Shown piece after piece: positions 47,340 to 56,097 of a DNA stretch of 64,000 nucleotides. A program made the translations under genes and the position numbers. The notes beneath the pieces are model-generated. The model searched no databases. It was not told the DNA's origin and saw only the letters and a list, made by a program, of their open reading frames with translations. Position 1 is the stretch's first letter. Each line of letters opens with the position of its first letter. The stretch covers positions 372,001 through 436,000 of the forward strand of contig NZ_JAVXZY010000001.1 of the NCBI RefSeq assembly GCF_032337115.1, in the 5' to 3' direction. Origin of the DNA: Roseateles_C aquae (lineage in GTDB: Bacteria; Pseudomonadota; Gammaproteobacteria; Burkholderiales; Burkholderiaceae_C).

Positions 47340-48863
47340 TCACAGGCCGGACTTGATCGGAATCGTGCGCTTCTTCTGCCCGCCAAACAGGCTGACATCG
47401 CTCTGCCCGTCCGAGCAGCCATTGCCAAAGCTGAAGCCGCAGCCGCCGCGCAGGTCGTAGGCGTTCTCGGCGTACTCGCGGTGCGTGGTCGGGATGACGA
47501 AGCGATCCTCGTAGTTGGCGATGGCCATGGTCTGGTACATGTCCTCGACCTCGCGCTTGAGCAGGCCCACCTGATCCAACACCGTCTTGTCCTCGACACC
47601 ATCGACATGCTTGCCGCGCTGGTAAGCGCGCATCGCCAGCATGCGCTCCAGCGCGCGCTCCACCGGCTTGGTGTCACCGGCGGTCAACATATTGGCCAGG
47701 TATTGCACCGGAATGCGCAATTGCTTCACGTCGGGAATCTGCCCGTTCACGCCGATCTGCCCGGCGTTGGCCGCGGCGCTGATCGGTGACAGCGGCGGCA
47801 CATACCAGACCATGGGCAAGGTGCGGTACTCGGGGTGCAGCGGCAGCGCCACCTTCCAGTCCACCGCCATCTTGTAGACCGGGCTCTTGCGTGCCGCCTC
47901 CAGCCAGGCCTCGGGGATGCCGTCCTTGCGCGCCTGGGCGATCACCGCCGGGTCATGCGGGTCGAGGAAGATGTCCAGCTGCGCCTGGTAGAGCTCCTTG
48001 TCTTCCTTGACGCTGGCGGCCTGCTCGATGCGGTCCGCGTCATAGAGCAGCACGCCCAGATAGCGGATGCGTCCCACGCAGGTCTCGGAGCACACGGTCG
48101 GCTGGCCCGCTTCGATGCGTGGGTAGCAGAAGATGCACTTCTCGGCCTTGCCACTCTGCCAGTTGTAATAGATCTTCTTGTAGGGGCAGCCCGACACACA
48201 CATGCGCCAGCCGCGGCACTTGTCCTGGTCGATCAGCACGATGCCGTCTTCCTCGCGCTTGTAGATCGAGCCCGAGGGGCAGCTCGCCACGCAGGCCGGA
48301 TTCAGGCAGTGCTCGCACAGCCGCGGCAGGTACATCATGAAGGTGTTCTCGAACTGGCCGTAGATGTCCTTCTGCACCTGATCAAAGTTCTTGTCGCGGG
48401 CCCGTTTGCTGAACTCGCCGCCGAGGATTTCTTCCCAGTTCGGGCCCCACTCGATCTTTTCCATGCGGCGGCCGGTGATCAGGCTGCGCGGCCTTGCCGT
48501 TGGCGCGGCCTTGGACTTGGGCGCCGACTGCAGATGCTCGTAATCGAAGGTGAAGGGCTCGTAGTAGTCGTCGATCTGCGGCAGGTTCGGGTTGGCGAAG
48601 ATGCGCATCAGCAGCTTCCACTTGCCGCCCTGGCGCGGCTCGATCTCGCCATTGGGTTTGCGTATCCAGCCGCCATGCCATTTGTCCTGGTTCTCCCATT
48701 CCTTGGGATAGCCAATGCCGGGCTTCGATTCGACGTTGTTGAACCAGGCGTATTCCATGCCCGGACGATTCGTCCAGACGTTCTTGCAGGTGACCGAACA
48801 GGTGTGGCAACCAATGCACTTGTCCAGGTTCAGCACCATGCCGATTTGTGCGCGTACTTTCAT
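47340..48863 (-). CDS. narH: Respiratory nitrate reductase beta subunit
   Basis: This 507-residue iron-sulfur subunit has four cysteine clusters: CIGCHTCSVTCK, CEHCLNPACVASCP, CRGWRMCVSGCPYKK (Trp replaces one Cys, giving the [3Fe-4S] centre) and CIFCYPRIEAG with CSETCVG. It carries electrons from NarI to NarG on the cytoplasmic side. The start at 48863 gives the family N-terminus KVRAQIGMVLNLDKC. A 51-base repeat lies in the 103-base gap from narG. Confidence 0.97.
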   Translation of the reverse strand: MKVRAQIGMVLNLDKCIGCHTCSVTCKNVWTNRPGMEYAWFNNVESKPGIGYPKEWENQDKWHGGWIRKPNGEIEPRQGGKWKLLMRIFANPNLPQIDDYYEPFTFDYEHLQSAPKSKAAPTARPRSLITGRRMEKIEWGPNWEEILGGEFSKRARDKNFDQVQKDIYGQFENTFMMYLPRLCEHCLNPACVASCPSGSIYKREEDGIVLIDQDKCRGWRMCVSGCPYKKIYYNWQSGKAEKCIFCYPRIEAGQPTVCSETCVGRIRYLGVLLYDADRIEQAASVKEDKELYQAQLDIFLDPHDPAVIAQARKDGIPEAWLEAARKSPVYKMAVDWKVALPLHPEYRTLPMVWYVPPLSPISAAANAGQIGVNGQIPDVKQLRIPVQYLANMLTAGDTKPVERALERMLAMRAYQRGKHVDGVEDKTVLDQVGLLKREVEDMYQTMAIANYEDRFVIPTTHREYAENAYDLRGGCGFSFGNGCSDGQSDVSLFGGQKKRTIPIKSGL

Positions 48864-48900
48864 GATGATGTTTACCCCTCGTTCGATGAGTACATCGACC

Positions 48901-48951
48901 GATCCCCCGAGGGGATGCGGGCCGGCTTGGGAGCGGCCCGGCGCTCGGCCC
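48901..48951. repeat. 51-base repeat in the narG-narH gap (copy A)
   Basis: This stretch matches 54520-54570 in reverse complement at 49 of 51 bases. It contains its own palindromes (CCCCGAGGGG, GGGCCG..CGGCCC) and so can form hairpins in the nar transcript. Confidence 0.85.
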
Positions 48952-48966
48952 GCTGGTGATGGTTTC

Positions 48967-51900
48967 TCATGCCGTTGCTCCTTCTTCGTCCAGCCAATCC
49001 ACCTTGGCCATCTTGCGTACCAACACGAACTCATCGCGGTTGGTGCCAATCGTTCCGTAGTAGTTGAAGCCGTAGCTCAGCTGCGCGTAGCCGCCGATCA
49101 TGTGCGTGGGCTTGGTAACGATGCGGGTCACCGAGTTGTGGATGCCGCCACGGGTGCCGGTGATCTCCGATCCCGGGGTGTTGATGATCTTTTCCTGCGA
49201 GTGATACATCATCACCATGCCCGGATTGACACGCTGGCTGACCACCGCGCGGGCCGCGATGGCACCGTTGGCGTTGAACAGCTCGACCCAGTCGTTGTCA
49301 ACAATGCCAGCCTTGGCCGCGTCGTCCTCGCTGAGCCAGATCACCGAGCCACCACGGTTCAGCGTCAGCATCATCAGGTTGTCGCTGTAGGTGCTGTGAA
49401 TGCCCCACTTCTGGTGCGGCGTGATGAAGTTGAGCGCAATTTCCTTGTGCCCGTTGCTCTTGATGCCCTGCACCTCGGCCAGGGTCTTCAGGTCCACCGG
49501 CGGCCGGTAGCTTGAGAAGCCCTCGCCGAAGGCCTGCATCCAGGGATGGTCCTGATAGAACTGCTGGCGGCCGGTCAGCGTGCGCCATGGGATCAGCTCA
49601 TGCACATTGGTGTAGCCGGCGTTGTAGCTGACCTTCTCGCTCTCAAGGCCGGACCAGGTCGGCGAGGAGATGATCTTGCGCGGTTGTGCCTGGATGTCGC
49701 GGAAGCGGATCTTTTCGTCCTCGCGGTGCAGCGCCAGATGCGCGTGTTCACGGCCGGTCTGCTTGGACAGCGCCTCCCAGGCCTTGACCGCCACATGGCC
49801 ATTGGTTTCAGGCGCCAACTGCAGCACCACCTCGGTGGCATCGATATCGCTCTCGATACGCGGCATGCCCTGCGTGACGCCCTCCTCGCGCACCCGGCCG
49901 TTCAGCTCGCCGAGCTGCTCAACCTCGGTCTTGGTGTCCCAGGCAATGCCCTTGCCGCCATTGCCGACCTTGTTCATCAAGGGGCCCAGCGCGGTGAAAC
50001 GCTTGTAGAGATTGGGATAGTCACGCTCGACGACAGCGATCTGCGGCGCCGTCTTGCCCGGGATCAGTTCGCACTCGCCCTTCTTCCATTCCGACACGCC
50101 GAAGGGCTGGGCAAGCTCGGCCGGGCTGTCGTGCATCAGCGGCGACAGCACCAGTTCCTTCTCGACGCCCAGATGGCCGACGCAGAGCTCGCTCAAGGTC
50201 TTGGCAAAGCCCTTGTAAATCTCCCAATCGCTGCGCGCCTGCCAGGCCGGGTCCACCGCGGTGGACAGCGGGTGGATGAAGGGATGCATATCGCTGGTGT
50301 TGAGGTCGTTCTTCTCGTACCAGGTTGCGGTGGGCAGCACGATGTCCGAGTACAGGCAGGTGGTGCTCATGCGGAAGTCCAGCGTCACCAGCAGATCGAG
50401 CTTGCCTTCGGGTGCCTTGTCGTGCCAGGCCACTTCCTGCGGCTTTGCATCATCCTTGCCAAGGTCCTTGCCTTGCACGCCATTGGTGGTGCCCAGCAGG
50501 TGTTTGAGGAAGTACTCATGGCCCTTGCCCGAGGAGCCGAGGATGTTGGAGCGCCACACAAACATATTGCGCGGCCAGTTGGCCGGGTGGTCGGGGTCCT
50601 CGCAGCTCATGCGCAGCGAGCCGTCCTTGAGGCTCTTGACCGCATAGTCCTTGGCGTCCATGCCGGCGGCCTGCGCGTCCTTGACGGCCTGGATCGGATT
50701 GGTCTGCAACTGCGGGGCGCTGGGTAGCCAGCCCATGCGCTCGGCGCGCACGTTGTAGTCGATCAGGCTGCCGCCGTACTGGGCCTTGTCGGCCAAGGGC
50801 GAGAGTACCTCTGACACATCGAGCTTCTCGTAGCGCCACTGGTCGGTGTGGGCGTAGAAGAAGCTGGTGCTGTTCATCTGGCGCGGCGGTCGAATCCAGT
50901 CCAGCGCGAAGGCCAGTGCGGTCCAGCCGGTCTGCGGGCGCAGCTTCTCCTGGCCCACGTAATGCGCCCAGCCGCCACCACTTTGGCCGATGCAGCCGCA
51001 CATCATCAGCATATTGATGATGCCGCGGTAGTTCATATCGCAGTGGTACCAGTGGTTCATCGCCGCGCCGATGATGACCATGGACTTGCCCCGGGTCTTG
51101 TCGGCGTTGTCGGCGAACTGGCGCGCCACGGTGATGATCTGATCGCGCTTCACCCCGGTGATGGACTCGGCCCAGGCCGGTGTGTAGGGCTTGTTGTCGT
51201 CGTAGCTGGCCGGTGTGTCGTCACCCAGACCGCGGTTGATGCCGTATTGCGCGACCTGCAGGTCGAACACCGTGGCGACCAAGGCCTCCTCGGCGTCCTC
51301 GTGCTTGCCCAGCTTCAGGCGCACCAGAGGCACTCGGCGGCTCAGCACATCCTGCTGTTTGTTGGCCGTGAACTGCGGCGATTCAATGCCACCAAAGTAT
51401 GGGAATCCCACCTCAGCAATTTCGTGCGCATTGGCCGCGTCCTCGAGCACGGAAAGCTTGAGCTTGACCTCGCTGTCGTGAATGGCTTCCTTGGACTCCA
51501 GGTTCCACTTGCCCAGATCGGGCCGCTCACCCGCACCCCAGCGGAAGCCGATCGAGCCATTGGGCAGCACGACCTTGCCGGCGGCATCGAAAGCCACGGT
51601 CTTCCACTCGGGGTTGTTGTCCTGCCCCAGCCTGCCGCCGAAGTCGCTGGCGCGCAGGTAGCGGTCGGGCACCAGCAGCTCGCGGCCATCGGCCGTGGTC
51701 TGCTTCTTCAGCTTCACCAGCAGCGGCAGATCGGTGTAGCGGCGCGCGTAATCATCGAAGTAGGTGGACCTTCGATCGAAATAGAACTCCTTCAGGATCA
51801 CATGGCCCATGGCCATCGCAATGGCCGCATCGGTGCCCTGCTTGGGGTGCATCCAGATGTCGGCCAGCTTGGAGATTTCGGCGTAGTCCGGCGTGATCGC

Positions 51901-52737
51901 CACCGTCTTGGCGCCCTTGTAGCGCACCTCGGTGAAGAAGTGCGCGTCGGGCGTACGCGTCTGCGGCACGTTGGAGCCCCAGGCGATGATGTAGTTGCTG
52001 TTGTACCAGTCGGCGCTCTCGGGCACATCGGTCTGCTCGCCCCAGATCTGCGGGCTGGCCGGCGGCAGGTCGCAGTACCAGTCGTAGAAACTCATGCAGA
52101 CGCCACCCAGCAGGCTCAGATAGCGGCTGCCGGCGGCATAGCTGATCATCGACATCGCCGGAATCGGCGAGAAGCCGATCACGCGGTCGGGGCCATGCTT
52201 CTTGATCGTGTGGATATTGGCGCTGGCGATGATCTCGTTGACCTCGTTCCAGGTGGAGCGCACAAAACCACCGAGGCCGCGATCCTGCTGCCATTCACGC
52301 CGCTGCTCGGTGTTCTCGACGATATTGGTCCAGGCGTCGACCGGGCTCTTGGCCACCGCGCGTGCGGCGCGCCAGTGCTTGAGCAGCGAGCCGCGCACCA
52401 TCGGGTACTTGACCCGGTTGGCGCTGTACAAATACCAGCTGTAGCTGGCGCCACGGGCGCAACCGCGTGGCTCGTGATTGGGCAGATCGGGCCGTGTGCG
52501 CGGGTAATCGGTCTGCTGGGTTTCCCAGGTGACGATGCCGCCCTTCACATAGATCTTCCACGAGCAGGAGCCGGTGCAATTGGTGCCGTGGGTGGAACGC
52601 ACGATCTTGTCGTGCTGCCAGCGGGCGCGGTAGGCATCCTCCCAGGTGCGGTCCTCGCCGGTGACACGGCCATGGCCGTCGGCGAAGTCTTCCTTGGGTT
52701 GAGCGAAGTAGCTCAGGCGGTCGAGAAAGTGACTCAT
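48967..52737 (-). CDS. narG: Respiratory nitrate reductase alpha subunit (molybdopterin)
   Basis: This 1256-residue Mo-bisMGD enzyme reduces nitrate to nitrite in the cytoplasm. The FS0 cluster ligands are His50, Cys54, Cys58 and Cys93 (H-x3-C-x3-C-x34-C), typical of NarG. There is no twin-arginine signal, so it is the cytoplasm-facing membrane enzyme. Length is close to that of E. coli NarG (about 1247). The ATG at 52737 gives SHFLDRLSYF. The open frame upstream runs into a repeat. It is the third gene of narK1K2GHJI. Confidence 0.98.
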   Translation of the reverse strand: MSHFLDRLSYFAQPKEDFADGHGRVTGEDRTWEDAYRARWQHDKIVRSTHGTNCTGSCSWKIYVKGGIVTWETQQTDYPRTRPDLPNHEPRGCARGASYSWYLYSANRVKYPMVRGSLLKHWRAARAVAKSPVDAWTNIVENTEQRREWQQDRGLGGFVRSTWNEVNEIIASANIHTIKKHGPDRVIGFSPIPAMSMISYAAGSRYLSLLGGVCMSFYDWYCDLPPASPQIWGEQTDVPESADWYNSNYIIAWGSNVPQTRTPDAHFFTEVRYKGAKTVAITPDYAEISKLADIWMHPKQGTDAAIAMAMGHVILKEFYFDRRSTYFDDYARRYTDLPLLVKLKKQTTADGRELLVPDRYLRASDFGGRLGQDNNPEWKTVAFDAAGKVVLPNGSIGFRWGAGERPDLGKWNLESKEAIHDSEVKLKLSVLEDAANAHEIAEVGFPYFGGIESPQFTANKQQDVLSRRVPLVRLKLGKHEDAEEALVATVFDLQVAQYGINRGLGDDTPASYDDNKPYTPAWAESITGVKRDQIITVARQFADNADKTRGKSMVIIGAAMNHWYHCDMNYRGIINMLMMCGCIGQSGGGWAHYVGQEKLRPQTGWTALAFALDWIRPPRQMNSTSFFYAHTDQWRYEKLDVSEVLSPLADKAQYGGSLIDYNVRAERMGWLPSAPQLQTNPIQAVKDAQAAGMDAKDYAVKSLKDGSLRMSCEDPDHPANWPRNMFVWRSNILGSSGKGHEYFLKHLLGTTNGVQGKDLGKDDAKPQEVAWHDKAPEGKLDLLVTLDFRMSTTCLYSDIVLPTATWYEKNDLNTSDMHPFIHPLSTAVDPAWQARSDWEIYKGFAKTLSELCVGHLGVEKELVLSPLMHDSPAELAQPFGVSEWKKGECELIPGKTAPQIAVVERDYPNLYKRFTALGPLMNKVGNGGKGIAWDTKTEVEQLGELNGRVREEGVTQGMPRIESDIDATEVVLQLAPETNGHVAVKAWEALSKQTGREHAHLALHREDEKIRFRDIQAQPRKIISSPTWSGLESEKVSYNAGYTNVHELIPWRTLTGRQQFYQDHPWMQAFGEGFSSYRPPVDLKTLAEVQGIKSNGHKEIALNFITPHQKWGIHSTYSDNLMMLTLNRGGSVIWLSEDDAAKAGIVDNDWVELFNANGAIAARAVVSQRVNPGMVMMYHSQEKIINTPGSEITGTRGGIHNSVTRIVTKPTHMIGGYAQLSYGFNYYGTIGTNRDEFVLVRKMAKVDWLDEEGATA

Positions 52738-52769
52738 TGATGACCTCTCATATGTCGCATTCAGAACAG

Positions 52770-52836
52770 ACCACAGAGCCACGGAGCCACAGAGGAAATT
52801 GCTAGCGATCTCAGTGCTTCTCTGTGTCTCTGTGGT
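52770..52836. repeat. Inverted CCACAGAG-type repeat between narK2 and narG
   Basis: ACCACAGAGCCACGGAGCCACAGAGG on the left and CTCTGTGTCTCTGTGGT on the right form an imperfect stem with a loop of about 24 bases. It fills most of the 113-base gap and differs in composition from its surroundings. Confidence 0.7.
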
Positions 52837-52850
52837 TGGCGTCTCGGGCT

Positions 52851-54500
52851 TCAGGGGTTCTTCACGTAGGCGTTGCGACGCAGGTAGAACCACCAGTTCA
52901 GTACCAGGCACACGGCATAGAAAACGGCAAAGCCGTAGAAGGCGTATTGCGGCGTGCCGGCCTTGATCTGCTGGCCGATCAGCACCGGGGCGATGAAGGC
53001 GCCATAGGCCGCCACCGCCGAGGTCCAGCCCAGCACCGGGCCGGCCTGCTGGCGATCGAAGATGAAGCCGACGCTGCGGAAGGTCGAACCATTGCCGATG
53101 CCGCTGGCGGCGAACAGCAGCACAAAGAGTCCCATGAAGGTGGCGAAATACTGCTCCGGCGTCGCCGACTGGTAGGCCTGCAGCATCACGTAGCCCACCG
53201 CAGCGGAGGCAATCACCATCACCGCCGAGATGATCTGCGTGACGATGGAGCCACCCACCTTGTCCGAGATCCAGCCGCCCACCGGCCGCACCGCGGCACC
53301 GACGAAGGGTCCGATCCAGGCATAGGTCAGCGCCGATGGGGCGTTGGGGTTCTTCAGCGTGTGCTGCAGCACGCCCGCAGCATCAGGCACATGCTGGAAG
53401 CCGAAGATCACCGTGATCGCCAGCGGCAAGGCCATCGAGAAACCGATGAAGCTGCCGAAGGTGACGACGTACAGCGCCGTCATCGCCCAGGTGTGCTTGT
53501 TCCTGAAGATCTCGAACTGCTTGGCGACGTTCTCCTTCATCGTGCCAAAGGCAGCCAGCTTCATCACCAGCAGCGCCGCGATGATGTCCAGCGGGATCGC
53601 CACCCACATATTCAGCAGGCCGAGGCCCGTCGGTGCCGGCAGGTAGAGGTAGAGCATCGCGATCGAGGGCACGAAGGCGAGCGAGTACAGGTAGATGATC
53701 TTGAAGAAGGCCGTCAGCGGCGAGCCTGCGGCCGGCGTCACCGTCTTCAAGTTGTTCATGCCGAACCAGCACAGGATGGACAGCGGCACCAGCGACAGCA
53801 CCCAGGCAAAGCCGGCATTCTGGATATAGGTGGGCGTGCCCGCCTTGATCTTGCCGAAGATCCAGCCGCTGTCCTTGATCAGCGCCTTGGCCTCGCCGCC
53901 GAAATCCCCGAACAGGCTCAGCGTCATCACCAGCGGAATAACGATCTGCATCGTCGTCACGCCGAAGTTGCCGAGGCCGGCATTCAAGCCCAGCGCCGTG
54001 CCCTGCAAGCGCTTGGGGAAGAAGGTGCTGATATTGGACATCGAGGAGGCGAAATTGCCGCCGCCGACGCCCGACCACAACGCCATCAACTGGAAGGCCC
54101 ACAGCGGCCAATCGGGATGCTGCAAAGCCATGCCGGTGCCGATGGCGGGAGCCAGCAGCATCGCGGTGGTCAGGAAGATGGTGTTGCGCCCGCCGGCCAT
54201 GCGGATCAGGAAGGAGGCCGGGATGCGCATCGTCGCGCCGGAGATGCCGGCAATCGCCGTCAGCGTGAACAGCTCTGCCTGGCTGAAGGGAAAGCCGAGG
54301 TTCAGCATCTGCACGGTGATGATGCCCCACATGCCCCAGACCGCGAAGCCGCACAAGAGCGCGGGAATCGAGATCCAGAGATTGCGATAGGCAACACGCT
54401 TGCCCGTGCGTTCCCAGAACTGTTCTTCTTCGGGGCGCCAATCCTGGATGTCAGCGCCATCGGGCTCAGAGCGTACGCCCTGTCCAAGCATTGTGTTCAT
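52851..54500 (-). CDS. narK2: Nitrate/nitrite transporter, NarK2 type (MFS)
   Basis: This 549-residue major facilitator has about 12-14 helices and the nitrate signature regions GISGATMRIPASFLIRM and GVGGGNFASSMSNIS. The longer soluble N-terminus and length place it with NarK2-type nitrate/nitrite antiporters. Start 54500 was chosen because GGAG lies six bases upstream; the TTG at 54512 includes it. It is paired with a shorter NarK1-type gene. In Paracoccus-like bacteria the two are fused into one protein. Confidence 0.92.
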   Translation of the reverse strand: MNTMLGQGVRSEPDGADIQDWRPEEEQFWERTGKRVAYRNLWISIPALLCGFAVWGMWGIITVQMLNLGFPFSQAELFTLTAIAGISGATMRIPASFLIRMAGGRNTIFLTTAMLLAPAIGTGMALQHPDWPLWAFQLMALWSGVGGGNFASSMSNISTFFPKRLQGTALGLNAGLGNFGVTTMQIVIPLVMTLSLFGDFGGEAKALIKDSGWIFGKIKAGTPTYIQNAGFAWVLSLVPLSILCWFGMNNLKTVTPAAGSPLTAFFKIIYLYSLAFVPSIAMLYLYLPAPTGLGLLNMWVAIPLDIIAALLVMKLAAFGTMKENVAKQFEIFRNKHTWAMTALYVVTFGSFIGFSMALPLAITVIFGFQHVPDAAGVLQHTLKNPNAPSALTYAWIGPFVGAAVRPVGGWISDKVGGSIVTQIISAVMVIASAAVGYVMLQAYQSATPEQYFATFMGLFVLLFAASGIGNGSTFRSVGFIFDRQQAGPVLGWTSAVAAYGAFIAPVLIGQQIKAGTPQYAFYGFAVFYAVCLVLNWWFYLRRNAYVKNP

Positions 54501-54519
54501 GTGTTTCTCCAAGTATTTC

Positions 54520-54570
54520 GGGCCGAGCGCCGGGCCGCTCCCAAGCCGGCCCGCGTCCCCTCGGGGGACC
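54520..54570. repeat. 51-base repeat in the narK1-narK2 gap (copy B)
   Basis: This is the inverted partner of 48901-48951 (49 of 51 bases). It lies within the 115-base gap between narK1 and narK2 and starts 19 bases upstream of the narK2 start codon. Confidence 0.85.
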
Positions 54571-54615
54571 GCTCGGCATTGCCCACGTCCAGCGCGGCAA
54601 GGCCGGGCGAGGGGC

Positions 54616-55881
54616 TCACGCCAACGGCGACACCGGTGCGTTCTTGCCCATCATTTCGGTGCGGCGCACCTCGGTCCAGTACATCCAGATCAGCGAGACC
54701 CAGACGACCCCGTACATCAACATGAAGCAGCTGGAGCGGATGCCGGTCAGGTCCATCAGCGCGCCGAACATGATGGGCAACACAAAGCCGCCCAGGCCGC
54801 CGGCCAGGCCGACGATGCCGCTGATCGTGCCGATATTGGCGCCGTAGTCGTCGCTGATGTACTTGAATACGCTGGCCTTGCCGAAGGCCCAGGCGATGCC
54901 CAGCAGGAACATCAGCGCGGTGAAGGCGTAGACGTTCAGGCCGATGTGGAAAGTCTTCAGGCCGTTGATGGTCTGGATGCTGAAATCCGTCTGCGGATAG
55001 CTGAGGATGAAGAGCACGATCCAGCTCACCCACAACACCCACCAGGTGACGTTGTGGGCGCCATGCCGGTCCGACAACCAGCCGCCGATGGCGCGCAACA
55101 CACCGCCGGGCAGCGAGAAGCAGGCCGCCAGCAGGGCCGCCACACGGATGTCCAGGCCGTACTCGCCGACGTAGTACTGCACCATCCACAAGCTCATCGC
55201 CACATAACCACCGAAGACGATGCTGTAGTACTGGCAGTACTTCAGCACCTTGGGATCCTTCAGCGCCTTCAGCTGGCTGCCGAAGCTGGCCTGGCTGACG
55301 ACCAGATGCGAGTCATCGCTGGCGCTGAACAGCCAGAACAGGATGGCCGTGCCCAGCAGCACCGCGGCATAGACCTGCGGCACCATCACCCAGCCAAAGC
55401 CAACCACCAGCGCCGGTGCGACGAACTTGTTCACCGCAGCGCCCGAGTTGCCGGCACCAAACACCCCCATCGCGAAGCCCTGCCGGCTCTTTGGGAACCA
55501 GCGCGCCACATAGGGCGTGCCGACCGAGAACGAGCCACCGGCCAGGCCGACGAAGAGGCCGATGGTCAGGAAATGCCAGTAGGCAGTCGCATAGCTCATC
55601 AGCCAGATCGGCAGCACGCAGCTGAGCATCAGCGCGAAGAAGACGATGCGGCCGCCGTAGCGGTCGGTCCAGATGCCCAGCGGCACCCGGATCAGCGAGC
55701 CGGTCAGCACCGGCGTGGCGGTCAGCAGGCCGAACTCGGTGGCGTTCAGCCCGAGCTGCTTCTTGATCGGAATGCCGATCACGCCAAACATCATCCAGAC
55801 CATGAAGCACACGGTGAAGGCCAGCGTGCTGACGATCAGCACCGACAGCGCCCTCCCCCTGGGCTGGGAACTTGCAGACAT
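54616..55881 (-). CDS. narK1: Nitrate transporter, NarK1 type (MFS)
   Basis: This 421-residue MFS protein has 12 helices and nitrate signatures TGSLIRVPLGIWTDRYGG and GLAGGSFSVGTPYVARWFP, plus the second half GIVGLAGGLGGFVLP. NarK1-type carriers are thought to be proton-coupled nitrate importers, which would start nitrate respiration before nitrite exchange runs. AAGGAG lies seven bases before the chosen ATG (MSASSQ). It is the first gene of the nar operon and diverges from the Crp/Fnr regulator. Confidence 0.92.
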   Translation of the reverse strand: MSASSQPRGRALSVLIVSTLAFTVCFMVWMMFGVIGIPIKKQLGLNATEFGLLTATPVLTGSLIRVPLGIWTDRYGGRIVFFALMLSCVLPIWLMSYATAYWHFLTIGLFVGLAGGSFSVGTPYVARWFPKSRQGFAMGVFGAGNSGAAVNKFVAPALVVGFGWVMVPQVYAAVLLGTAILFWLFSASDDSHLVVSQASFGSQLKALKDPKVLKYCQYYSIVFGGYVAMSLWMVQYYVGEYGLDIRVAALLAACFSLPGGVLRAIGGWLSDRHGAHNVTWWVLWVSWIVLFILSYPQTDFSIQTINGLKTFHIGLNVYAFTALMFLLGIAWAFGKASVFKYISDDYGANIGTISGIVGLAGGLGGFVLPIMFGALMDLTGIRSSCFMLMYGVVWVSLIWMYWTEVRRTEMMGKNAPVSPLA

Positions 55882-56034
55882 GGGCTTGCTCCTTGATTGC
55901 ATGTGCTGCACTGTCCCGCAGCGCGGCGGCACTGCCCATCCTTCGCTAGCAGGGCAGCGAAGCGGCAGACGGACGAGGGGGCGACAGCTGACCATCGTTC
56001 GAAAGAACTACTGCCGCCGCTTTCACGGCTGAAC

Positions 56035-56048
56035 TTGCACCAGATCAA
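56035..56048. promoter_or_regulatory. FNR/DNR-like site between narK1 and the regulator gene
   Basis: TTGCACCAGATCAA matches TTGAT-N4-ATCAA with a perfect right half and a weaker left half. It stands 50 bases before the regulator start and about 155 before narK1, so it could serve either promoter. Confidence 0.5.
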
Positions 56049-56055
56049 ATCCACA

Positions 56056-56078
56056 AAGTTGAGTGGAAAGGTCAACTT
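56056..56078. promoter_or_regulatory. AAGTTGA-N9-TCAACTT palindrome
   Basis: This is a perfect 7-base inverted repeat with a 9-base spacer, 20 bases before the regulator start codon and overlapping its leader. It is a candidate operator, perhaps for autoregulation. Confidence 0.45.
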
Positions 56079-56097
56079 CAGGGCAGGAGGAAATTCC

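Noticed and set aside
50848..52740. 630-codon frame antisense to narG, and similar ones at 52824-54725 and 61163-63343
   Set aside because: Shadows of narG, narK2 and nosR; no ribosome binding site and no plausible domains.
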